Shown: positions 1-4,408 of the stretch, in pieces | Layout: every line of letters begins with the position of its first letter | Numbering within the stretch: the first letter of the stretch is position 1 | Program-made: the position numbers and the translations under genes | The notes under the pieces: generated by a model | Told to the model about the DNA's origin: nothing | The model's input: the letters and a program-made list of their open reading frames with translations, nothing else | Database searches by the model: none | From: Bacillota bacterium | GTDB lineage: Bacteria; Bacillota; Clostridia; Oscillospirales; Ruminococcaceae | Assembly (NCBI GenBank): GCA_023395695.1 | Contig: JAEWYJ010000196.1 | Location: 1-6,032 of the forward strand | Direction: 5' to 3' | DNA length: 6,032 bases

Positions 1-1
1 T

Positions 2-76
2 TTGTTTTTGGCCTCTTCCGACGCCGAATTTGTCAACGGCGCTGTTTTAGAGGTTACCGGGGGGCTTGCACTGTAA
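2..76 (+). CDS. Short-chain dehydrogenase/reductase, C-terminal end (partial, 5' end outside window)
   Basis: Frame 2 from the left edge reads 24 codons to a TAA at 74-76. The peptide ends FVNGAVLEVTGGLAL and is preceded by LFLASSDAE. This is the characteristic C-terminus of classical short-chain dehydrogenases/reductases of the FabG (3-oxoacyl-ACP reductase) type, where a 'FLASD...a(Y/F)(I/V)(T/N)G..l.vdGG' segment closes the Rossmann fold beside the active site. Such enzymes are soluble, NAD(P)(H)-dependent oxidoreductases. The catalytic Ser-Tyr-Lys and the glycine-rich nucleotide-binding loop lie outside the window, so the substrate cannot be told. FabG is only one possibility; sugar, steroid and polyol dehydrogenases of the superfamily end similarly. 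The gene runs in the same direction as the adenylate kinase but is separated from it by 366 bases, so co-transcription is uncertain. Confidence 0.8.
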   Translation: MFLASSDAEFVNGAVLEVTGGLAL

Positions 77-166
77 TCTGTTTTGGTTTAAACTGGTATT
101 ATAGTCATTGTAACGGAAAAACGAGACGGGCTTGGGGGAGCTGCCTTGTGGTCGGTAAGGCCGATA

Positions 167-274
167 ATGCAGCCAGACACAAAACAGGTCGCCAAAGCGT
201 CTGAATTTTTTGTTAATTTGGCTATAAAGGCCCTTGGTGTTTATGGCTGTGCGGGCATTGCCCGACGGGCCTAA
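167..274 (+). CDS. Possible small ORF, 35 codons (doubtful)
   Basis: An ATG at 167 opens 35 codons ending at TAA 272-274, with TAAGG six bases upstream as a possible ribosome binding site. The peptide begins MQPDTKQVAKASEFFV and continues with LAIKALGVYGCAGIARRA. Its second half faintly resembles the helix-and-turn segment with 'YG..G(M/I)A' near the start of Asp23/YloU-family envelope-stress proteins. It might therefore be a truncated remnant or a small peptide. The same frame is open upstream to base 92 and, past the stop, to about 412, so the absence of stops is weak evidence. No homology search was possible; chance is a real explanation. Confidence 0.2.
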   Translation: MQPDTKQVAKASEFFVNLAIKALGVYGCAGIARRA

Positions 275-424
275 AACCCAGCGCCTTATTTATACGGTTT
301 TAAACCAAGTGATTCGGGCATTTCCAAAAGTCCAAGGGCACGGGGCGCTTTTTTAAAAATCCGGTGCTCCGGCGCAAAAGGGCTACACCCTGCATGGATT
401 TTGTGAATGCCCCCGCAGACAAAG

Positions 425-430
425 AAGGAG
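425..430 (+). promoter_or_regulatory. Ribosome binding site of adk
   Basis: AAGGAG lies 12 bases before the ATG at 443. It rules out the in-frame ATG at 431, which directly abuts it, and the one at 407, which lies upstream of it. It therefore supports the start that gives a protein beginning MKMVLLGPPG. The spacing is longer than the usual 5-9 bases. Confidence 0.6.
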
Positions 431-442
431 ATGTCCTTTACA

Positions 443-1093
443 ATGAAAATGGTTTTGCTGGGCCCGCCCGGCGCGGGAAAGGGTACGCTTGCCAAAGGCG
501 TTGCCGCTATATTCGGCATTCCGCACGTATCGACCGGTGAGATGCTGCGCGCAGCCGTTAAAAAAGGCGGCAGCACCGCCGAAGAGGCTGACCGGCTCAT
601 GAAGGCGGGGCAGCTGCTGCCCGATGAGCTGATTCTGCGCATCGTCAAGGAGCGGCTTTCCCAGCCAGATTGCGGTATGGGCTATATTCTGGACGGCGTG
701 CCCCGGACAGTTGCGCAGGCCCGGGGACTGGAAGCGGTTGGTATAGCGGTTGAAATAGCCGTGTTGCTCACAGTGCCCGATGAAATTGTCGTTCGCCGTA
801 TGGCTATGCGGCGGGTGTGCACGCGCTGTGGCGCAGGATATAACCTGGACTCAATGCCGCCCCGGCATGCGGGTGTCTGCGATGTGTGTGGCGGGCCTGT
901 TGCCGCACGGGCGGACGATTTACCTCAAACCATTGCTGACCGTCTGAAGGTTTACCATTATGATACCGAGCCGGTAACAGCATTTTATCAGGAGCGTGGT
1001 ATATTGCTGACCATTTTGTCGGACAGCACGCCGCAAAAGACGCTCGATGCGCTGTGCGCGGCGCTGGCGGCCGCCCAGCCTGTTGGCGGATAA
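443..1093 (+). CDS. adk: Adenylate kinase, zinc-LID type
   Basis: A 216-residue cytoplasmic enzyme that interconverts ATP + AMP and two ADP, a usual length for long-form bacterial adenylate kinases. Visible motifs: P-loop GPPGAGKGT at 7-15; NMP-binding STGEMLR at 30-36; LDGVPRT at 83-89; LID domain at about 122-160; DDLPQTIADRL at 158-168. The numbering coincides with E. coli Adk, and K13, R36, R88, R119, R123, R156, D158, D159 and R167 are all present, so it should be catalytically competent. The LID carries Cys126/Cys129 and Cys146/Cys149, the four-cysteine zinc site typical of Gram-positive and some other adenylate kinases. Oddities: V86 replaces the usual Phe of DGFPR in the AMP pocket, and P161-Q162 replace the usual acidic pair. 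The gene stands alone rather than between secY and map/infA, which leaves open that it is a second copy. A strong terminator follows 88 bases after the stop. Confidence 0.95.
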   Translation: MKMVLLGPPGAGKGTLAKGVAAIFGIPHVSTGEMLRAAVKKGGSTAEEADRLMKAGQLLPDELILRIVKERLSQPDCGMGYILDGVPRTVAQARGLEAVGIAVEIAVLLTVPDEIVVRRMAMRRVCTRCGAGYNLDSMPPRHAGVCDVCGGPVAARADDLPQTIADRLKVYHYDTEPVTAFYQERGILLTILSDSTPQKTLDALCAALAAAQPVGG

Positions 1094-1111
1094 TTCACAC
1101 GCGAATAACCA

Positions 1112-1210
1112 ATGGCAGAGAGGCTGTATCAAAACAAATTTGCGCTGGCAAACCGCGTAGAAAAAGCAGCCCGTCAAGCAAAAAAACGCGCCTTGAAAAT
1201 GACTTTTTAA
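1112..1210 (+). CDS. Possible small basic peptide ORF, 32 codons (doubtful)
   Basis: ATG at 1112 to TAA at 1208-1210 encodes a lysine/arginine-rich peptide of 32 residues (MAERLYQNKFALANRVEKAA, then RQAKKRALKMTF) that would form an amphipathic helix. There is no purine-rich ribosome binding site at the right distance. The 3' third lies within the left arm and loop of the terminator hairpin, which would be an odd place for a coding end. I regard it as a probable chance ORF but record it because its composition is helix-like throughout. Confidence 0.12.
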   Translation: MAERLYQNKFALANRVEKAARQAKKRALKMTF

Positions 1211-1232
1211 AGTCATTTCAAAGCGCGTTTTT
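1182..1232. terminator. Strong bidirectional intrinsic terminator after adk
   Basis: A long inverted repeat runs from AAAAACGCGC at 1182-1191 through GACTTT to a right arm AAAGTC...GCGCGTTTTT ending at 1232. The arms match over about 24 positions with one mismatch (C1192 against T) and one bulged A. On the + strand the stem ends in five T; on the - strand it ends in seven T (complement of 1181-1187, starting at the run of A). It can therefore terminate adk transcription and also any leftward transcript coming from the 1233-1480 side. The minus-strand side has the better U tract. Confidence 0.85.
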
Positions 1233-1240
1233 GTATGCAC

Positions 1241-1282
1241 TTTTCCGGCGACGGCGTTTTGCTTTAACCCCTTGCCGGAAAA
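1241..1282. repeat. Inverted repeat, 9-bp arms
   Basis: TTTTCCGGC at 1241-1249 is the exact reverse complement of GCCGGAAAA at 1274-1282, with 24 bases between. It lies next to the terminator and inside the possible minus-strand small RNA. There is no T run directly after the right arm on the + strand, so it is not a second terminator of the usual kind. Confidence 0.6.
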
Positions 1283-1376
1283 AGCAGGCACGCTAACGCT
1301 GGGCAGCTTTTAAAATTAATCGGCCATACTGTAGGAACTTGGCGCTTGCCGTATGTGGGGCAGCGAATTTTATTCG

Positions 1377-1385
1377 ATTATACCA
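1377..1385 (-). promoter_or_regulatory. Extended -10 promoter element, minus strand
   Basis: Read on the minus strand, 1385-1377 is TGGTATAAT: a perfect -10 hexamer preceded by the TGn extension. The region 17 bases upstream (TACTGT) does not resemble TTGACA, but extended -10 promoters can work without a -35. It points away from the cysteine-rich gene and toward the hairpin at 1232-1182. Confidence 0.35.
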
Positions 1386-1479
1386 CAGGAGAAAATAAAA
1401 CAGTACGGAGGCGGTTAGACAAGGGGCATACCGCGTTCAGCCGCATGCCTGTGGCACAAACTGCCCAAGCGCAAAAGCT

Positions 1480-1902
1480 TTACGGCTGTTTTTGCGGTAG
1501 ATGCATCGCTTGGGTTTCCTTCAGGTATGCATCCATAACGTGGGCGGCCAGCACCACCGTCTTAAGACATCGTGTTTCCTCGTTGCGGTATTTAAGCTTG
1601 AGCGCGTCGCAGTTAATACTGCCCAGCTCATCCTCAAACCGTTGGACAAAGCCGGCGCACAACTCCTTGAAATTTTCGGTGGCATGGGCGCGATCCTCCA
1701 CCCTCAGGCGACCGATAGCTGCCAGCGCGCCGCACAGCGCCCCGCAGGTTTTTTCGCAGCCCAGCCCGCCGCCAAAGGCGCTGACCAGCTTAAAGTCCTG
1801 CTCGCGCAGGCCAAGGCCGTACCGCTCGTCGGCCAGACGCAAAATACTTTCGGCGCAGTTATAGTCCTGGGTGATAAAATAGTCGTATGCGCGATCCTCC
1901 AT
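1480..1902 (-). CDS. C_GCAxxG_C_C family cysteine-rich, putative redox protein
   Basis: A 140-residue soluble protein without signal peptide. It opens with EDRAYDYFITQDYNCAESIL, where Cys16 is the family's leading cysteine, followed by SAFGGGLGCEKTCGALCGAL at 41-60 with Cys49, Cys53 and Cys57. A GSINCDAL segment (Cys98) and a final Cys112 in TRCLKTVVLAAHVMDAYL complete the pattern. This order (NCAE, glycine-rich GGG followed by CGAxxGA, then two spaced cysteines) is that of the C_GCAxxG_C_C family, small proteins common in anaerobes and presumed redox-active or metal-binding; no reaction is established. Start at 1902 is chosen because AAAAGGGG sits eight bases before it; an upstream in-frame ATG at 1965 lies upstream of the promoter at 1930-1958. 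It follows the hydrolase gene on the same strand by 130 bases but has its own promoter. Confidence 0.88.
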   Translation of the reverse strand: MEDRAYDYFITQDYNCAESILRLADERYGLGLREQDFKLVSAFGGGLGCEKTCGALCGALAAIGRLRVEDRAHATENFKELCAGFVQRFEDELGSINCDALKLKYRNEETRCLKTVVLAAHVMDAYLKETQAMHLPQKQP

Positions 1903-1929
1903 CAAAGACGCCCCTTTTCTGTCATGAGT

Positions 1930-1958
1930 TTTATATGTATTTATTGCGGCATACGCAA
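1930..1958 (-). promoter_or_regulatory. Promoter of the cysteine-rich redox gene
   Basis: On the minus strand TTGCGT (1958-1953) and TATAAA (1935-1930) are separated by exactly 17 bases. The -10 matches the SigA consensus at five of six positions and the -35 at three of six. The start site would fall near 1923, about 20 bases before the ATG at 1902, leaving a short leader that contains the ribosome binding site AAAAGGGG. This placement excludes the longer reading of the gene from 1965. Confidence 0.55.
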
Positions 1959-2032
1959 AAAACATATGGTACAGCGCAGTTCCCCAAGTGCCCCGCTCCG
2001 GAGTGGATTATTTTTACGGCAAGCGCGGCGGC

Positions 2033-2746
2033 TTAATCCACCGCCTCCACCTGAAACGGCTCCTGCAGCACGCGGATATCCTGCGGCGTGGCCACCGGCG
2101 GCAGGCTTTGGGCCACCGCTGCGCGATAGCCGCCGATATCGTCCGCGGCAAAGGGCAGGTGATAGAGCATCACATGCCGCGGGCGGATGACGTCGGCAAC
2201 AAACGCTCTGCCGCGCTCCAGCGTCAGCCAGGGGAAGTTCAGCAGTGCCAGATCGATCGGAGTCCCGCCGAGCCAGTCGGTCAGCACCGGGTTGCAGATG
2301 ACGCAATCGCCGAGCAGCAGAACCCGAAAGCCGTCCAGATTCATCAGGCAGCCATAATTGGGCAGATCTGCATACTCCCTGCCGTCGTGGCGCAGATGCT
2401 TAAACCAAAATTCGGCGCGGCCTATCGTCAGACGGTGGCTGTCCTCGTGCAAAAGCAGGCTGTTATTCAGCGCCTGCATAGGCGAAACCATCAACGCCCC
2501 GGGCCACAGGCGATGCGCCCGCTCCGCCGCCGGAAGGGTATAGTGGTCGCGGTGGTCGTGTGTGTAAAAAATGATGTCCGGATTTTGAAATGCCGGAGAC
2601 TGCAACAGGTGTTGTTCCATTTCGGGTGTGACGGTGCTGAATTCCACCGCCTTATCGTCGTGGAAGGCGTCGCAGCAAACCTTTATACCGCTGCACTCAA
2701 TCAGAACGCCGGCGTTGGCGGTAAGGGTGACTTGGCATCTTGGCAT
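2033..2746 (-). CDS. Metallo-beta-lactamase-fold metal-dependent hydrolase (UlaG/YtnP-like superfamily member)
   Basis: A 237-residue cytoplasmic protein without signal peptide. It opens with an antiparallel strand pair (TLTANAGVLIECSGIKVCCD, 7-26), a typical start for this fold. The metal-binding THDHRDH at 62-68 is the HxHxDH signature (His63, His65, Asp67, His68). His120 in LRHDG, Asp147 in LLLGD and His196 in HVMLYHLP supply the remaining expected ligands, so a two-metal site looks complete. The closest general resemblance is to the PF12706/PF13483 group that includes the UlaG lactonase; the substrate cannot be read from the sequence. A frame extension to 2863 exists, but it runs into the intergenic repeat and has no ribosome binding site, whereas TAAGGAG precedes the ATG at 2746. 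Transcription would continue toward the cysteine-rich gene; no terminator is visible between them. Confidence 0.88.
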   Translation of the reverse strand: MPRCQVTLTANAGVLIECSGIKVCCDAFHDDKAVEFSTVTPEMEQHLLQSPAFQNPDIIFYTHDHRDHYTLPAAERAHRLWPGALMVSPMQALNNSLLLHEDSHRLTIGRAEFWFKHLRHDGREYADLPNYGCLMNLDGFRVLLLGDCVICNPVLTDWLGGTPIDLALLNFPWLTLERGRAFVADVIRPRHVMLYHLPFAADDIGGYRAAVAQSLPPVATPQDIRVLQEPFQVEAVD

Positions 2747-2753
2747 GGTAACG

Positions 2754-2760
2754 CTCCTTA
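2754..2760 (-). promoter_or_regulatory. Ribosome binding site of the metallo-hydrolase
   Basis: On the minus strand TAAGGAG stands seven bases before the ATG at 2746. It decides that start against the longer in-frame ATG at 2863, whose codons fall inside the repeat at 2843-2905. Confidence 0.75.
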
Positions 2761-2842
2761 TGGATGATATAGCCCGGCCGTAATACGCCCCTAATTTTAG
2801 TTGGCGGACCATGCGTACAGGTAGATGGTAATTTTGCGCATC

Positions 2843-2905
2843 AAGCGGCGAGCCGTTGCGCATTGTCCCAGTATAATAGCCGTCTTGCGGCTATTATACC
2901 ATGAG
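2843..2905. repeat. Direct repeat with internal hairpin, copy 1
   Basis: A 63-base unit starting AAGCGGCGAGCCGTTGCGCA and ending CTATTATACCATGAG, matching copy 2 at 2953-3015 with a single difference (G2887 against A2997) at a fixed offset of 110 bases. It contains the perfect stem GTATAATAGCCG (2871-2882) with CGGCTATTATAC (2888-2899) around a five-base loop. A partly matching leader, ATGGTA(TA)ATTTTGCGCATC-like, precedes both copies (2825-2842 and 2916-2934), so the duplicated module is somewhat longer than the 63-base core. It looks like a small REP- or MITE-like intergenic element rather than a coding sequence. Confidence 0.9.
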
Positions 2906-2924
2906 CGCAAGCGAATGGTATAAT
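2893..2924. repeat. Inverted repeat linking the two repeat copies
   Basis: ATTATACCAT at 2893-2902 is the reverse complement of ATGGTATAAT at 2915-2924, with a 12-base loop. It competes with the copy 1 hairpin for bases 2893-2899. Both arms read as the extended -10 sequence TGGTATAAT on opposite strands. Confidence 0.7.
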
Positions 2925-2952
2925 TTGCGCATCAAAAGGCGGTTGCCGCGTT

Positions 2953-3015
2953 AAGCGGCGAGCCGTTGCGCATTGTCCCAGTATAATAGCCGTCTTACGG
3001 CTATTATACCATGAG
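2953..3015. repeat. Direct repeat with internal hairpin, copy 2
   Basis: Second copy of the 63-base unit. The stem GTATAATAGCCG/CGGCTATTATAC (2981-2992 with 2998-3009) is unchanged; the only difference from copy 1 is in the loop (TCTTA instead of TCTTG). Relative to copy 1 it is preceded by about 19 additional bases (AAGGCGGTTGCCGCGTT region, 2936-2952) between the shared leader and the core. Confidence 0.9.
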
Positions 3016-3048
3016 TCGCTATCCCTTTCAAAGCAGAATATGCCGCCC

Positions 3049-3065
3049 TGTCCGCCAAGCGGACA
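3049..3065. repeat. Small perfect hairpin
   Basis: TGTCCGC (3049-3055), a CAA loop and GCGGACA (3059-3065) form a perfect 7-bp stem. No T run follows on either strand, so it is not an ordinary terminator. It lies 110 bases past the YibE/F stop codon in the direction of transcription and could be an RNA 3' end structure or an operator. Confidence 0.55.
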
Positions 3066-3174
3066 ATACACGGGCATACGGAGCTTGAAAAGGAGGCCAA
3101 CCAAAGCAAATAGGGGTTATATGCGAGGAGATACCCTGAATGCATACCACAGGCGCTTGGAATAGGCTAAGTGT

Positions 3175-4326
3175 TCATAGTGTCGCAGCTTGAGAAGCGC
3201 ATTTCTTGTTTTTTCCATACAGGGCGGCGGATATGAGCGAGGTGGCCGGGGATACGAGCACAAGCCCAATACAGCCCACAAAGGTATGCAAAATTTCGGC
3301 GGCTATGGTTTTGGAATTTAAGATGCTCATAAAAGGGGTGGCCTGCGCCATATAAACCATCATGACGGAGAGATAGCTGCCCATATAGGCGAGGAGTAAC
3401 GTGGTCGTCTGGCTGCCTACCACAGACCTTCCGATATTCAGCCCGGAGCGCAGCAGCTCGGCGCGCGTAATATCCGGTTTATGCAGGACCAGCTCGTCAA
3501 GGGCGGCAGATATGTCGATGGCAAGATCAAGAATGGCCCCGGAGCAGGCAAGATAAACCCCCGCCATAAACACCTGCGTCAGGTCAAGGCTCTGATAGCC
3601 CGAATACAAAAGGGATTCCGACCACTGTATCACCGCGCCGTGAATATCAAAATACTGCGTAAAAGCAATGGACAAAAGACAGGTGACAAAGGAGCAGAGC
3701 ACTGCGCCGCCAATAGCGGCATATGCCTTTTTTGAAAAGCCCCCCACCATAATAAGTGTGCCCACCGTAATGCAACAGCCCACCCCCAGTGCAACAGGCA
3801 AGGGCGGATAACCCTTGAGCAAGAGCGGTATGATCAGCTTCCATATCGCCAGCAGGGCAAACGCGAACGACAAAAGGGTTCTCAGTCCGGTAAAGCCCGA
3901 AAAAACAATAATGAGCAAAGCAAACAGCCCAATAAGCAGCAGCTCCTTTCCCACCCGGTAATGCTCAACCATATTGACAAATATAATGCGCCCGTCCGCG
4001 TAATTTTCTACGATAACCCAAGCCGTATCCCCAGGCTTAAACAGCTTGTCAATATCCAGTTTTCCTACAAGCAGATTAATGGCCTGAGTCGTTTCCCCTT
4101 TGTGAGAGCCGGATAATATCTCGATAGTACAGCTTTGATCCCCCTGCTGGATAATCCCGTTTATATAGATGGAGCTGTTGTCCACTTCAATCACCCGGGC
4201 TTTTGCGCCCTCTGAATTAACATAAATTTGCTTGGCAAATCCGGTCGGCAACAGAACCAGCGCAATAATAAGCGCCACAAATACCATTATAAATATCGCT
4301 TCTTTTTTGTTGAACTTATTTCCCAT
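3175..4326 (-). CDS. YibE/F family polytopic membrane protein
   Basis: A 383-residue integral membrane protein. A lysine-rich N-terminus is followed by one membrane segment (about 11-31), an extracytoplasmic beta-rich domain (about 32-125), and then about seven further membrane segments near 128-147, 150-170, 177-197, 201-222, 250-270, 306-330 and 342-365. The conserved stretches MAGVYLACSGAILDLAIDI (254-272) and NIGRSVVGSQTTTLLLAYMG (297-316) are the signature of the YibE/F family (PF07907). Its biochemical role is not established; a transport function has been supposed. Length and start agree with the family: ATG 4326 has AAAAAAGGAG four bases upstream. The gene follows the alkaline phosphatase by 82 bases on the same strand, but a terminator hairpin stands between them, so it may depend on read-through or on a promoter I could not find. 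No clear terminator follows. Confidence 0.92.
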   Translation of the reverse strand: MGNKFNKKEAIFIMVFVALIIALVLLPTGFAKQIYVNSEGAKARVIEVDNSSIYINGIIQQGDQSCTIEILSGSHKGETTQAINLLVGKLDIDKLFKPGDTAWVIVENYADGRIIFVNMVEHYRVGKELLLIGLFALLIIVFSGFTGLRTLLSFAFALLAIWKLIIPLLLKGYPPLPVALGVGCCITVGTLIMVGGFSKKAYAAIGGAVLCSFVTCLLSIAFTQYFDIHGAVIQWSESLLYSGYQSLDLTQVFMAGVYLACSGAILDLAIDISAALDELVLHKPDITRAELLRSGLNIGRSVVGSQTTTLLLAYMGSYLSVMMVYMAQATPFMSILNSKTIAAEILHTFVGCIGLVLVSPATSLISAALYGKNKKCASQAATL

Positions 4327-4344
4327 AATACTCCTTTTTTGTAT

Positions 4345-4389
4345 AAAAACATAAGCAAGCCTTTCGGTTTATAAGCGAAAGACTTGCTT
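4345..4389 (-). terminator. Terminator (or attenuator) after alkaline phosphatase
   Basis: AAGCAAG-CTTTCG at 4353-4366 pairs with CGAAAG-CTTGCTT at 4376-4389 around a nine-base loop. At the one non-Watson-Crick position the minus-strand RNA has a U-G wobble, whereas the plus-strand RNA would have a C-A mismatch, so the 14-bp stem is complete only on the minus strand. Three bases later the minus strand has five T (4349-4345). It starts 19 bases after the alkaline phosphatase stop codon. Confidence 0.75.
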
Positions 4390-4408
4390 TTTGGTTATTT
4401 GCGGAATT

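Larger units (their letters stand above)
77..442. other. Intergenic region between the reductase end and adk
   Basis: These 366 bases hold no gene that can be supported firmly. Visible items are an extended -10-like TGGTATTAT at 94-102 (+) without a good -35, a doubtful small ORF at 167-274, and a GGCGCT followed by six T at 344-354 that could pair with AGCGCC at 280-285 across a long loop. The last would make at best a weak terminator. I could not find a riboswitch, tRNA or convincing adk promoter here. Confidence 0.5.
1182..1370 (-). ncRNA. Possible minus-strand small RNA (about 190 nt)
   Basis: On the minus strand an extended -10 box (complement of 1377-1385) would start a transcript near 1370. 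That transcript would contain a 9-bp inverted repeat (1241-1249 with 1274-1282) and end at the strong hairpin with a seven-T tail (1232-1182). No ORF with a ribosome binding site fills this stretch on that strand. Promoter, internal hairpin and terminator in the right order are what one expects of a free-standing small RNA. I do not recognise it as 6S, SRP, tmRNA or RNase P RNA, and the -35 region is poor. The alternative is that the terminator serves only adk and the -10 match is chance. Confidence 0.25.
1094..1479. other. Intergenic region between adk and the convergent cysteine-rich gene
   Basis: These 386 bases separate adk from the oppositely oriented gene that ends at 1480. They hold the bidirectional terminator, a 9-bp inverted repeat at 1241-1282, a CATAC/GTATG pairing at 1324-1328 with 1351-1355, and a minus-strand extended -10 box. 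Directly downstream of the minus-strand gene (1400-1479) I see only a short GGCA/TGCC hairpin at 1453-1466 without a T run, so that gene has no clear terminator of its own. Confidence 0.6.
2747..3174. other. Repeat-bearing intergenic region between yibE-like and hydrolase genes
   Basis: A 428-base region between two genes on the minus strand. Its centre (2824-3015) is a duplicated hairpin repeat; its right part (3016-3174) holds a perfect 7-bp hairpin at 3049-3065 and no gene. GAGGAG at 3125-3130 precedes an ATG at 3141 that opens only 17 codons, which I do not call. I see no clear terminator for the YibE/F gene and no good -35/-10 pair for the hydrolase gene. Confidence 0.6.

Noticed and set aside
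280..354. Terminator formed by AGCGCC and GGCGCT followed by six T
   Set aside because: The stem is only six base pairs across a loop of nearly 60 bases, too weak to call.
286..648. Minus-strand open frame overlapping the start of adk
   Set aside because: It is antisense to the adk P-loop region and resembles nothing; adk is certain.
1182..1385. 6S RNA or SRP RNA
   Set aside because: The length is suitable for 6S RNA, but the 5' and 3' ends do not pair into its closing stem, and no SRP signature loop is visible.
1501..2767. Overlapping + strand open frames opposite the hydrolase and cysteine-rich genes
   Set aside because: They are antisense to two genes with clear family motifs and ribosome binding sites, and their translations show no recognisable domain.
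2747..2863. Longer N-terminus of the metallo-hydrolase starting at 2863
   Set aside because: The extension is encoded by intergenic and repeat sequence without a ribosome binding site, while the ATG at 2746 has TAAGGAG seven bases upstream and starts the fold properly.
2843..3015. CRISPR array
   Set aside because: Only two units, each 63 bases with an internal palindrome, and no cas genes nearby; the layout fits a duplicated intergenic element.
3141..3194. 17-codon ORF on the + strand after GAGGAG
   Set aside because: It is very short, overlaps the 3' end of the YibE/F gene in antisense and leads into no + strand gene.
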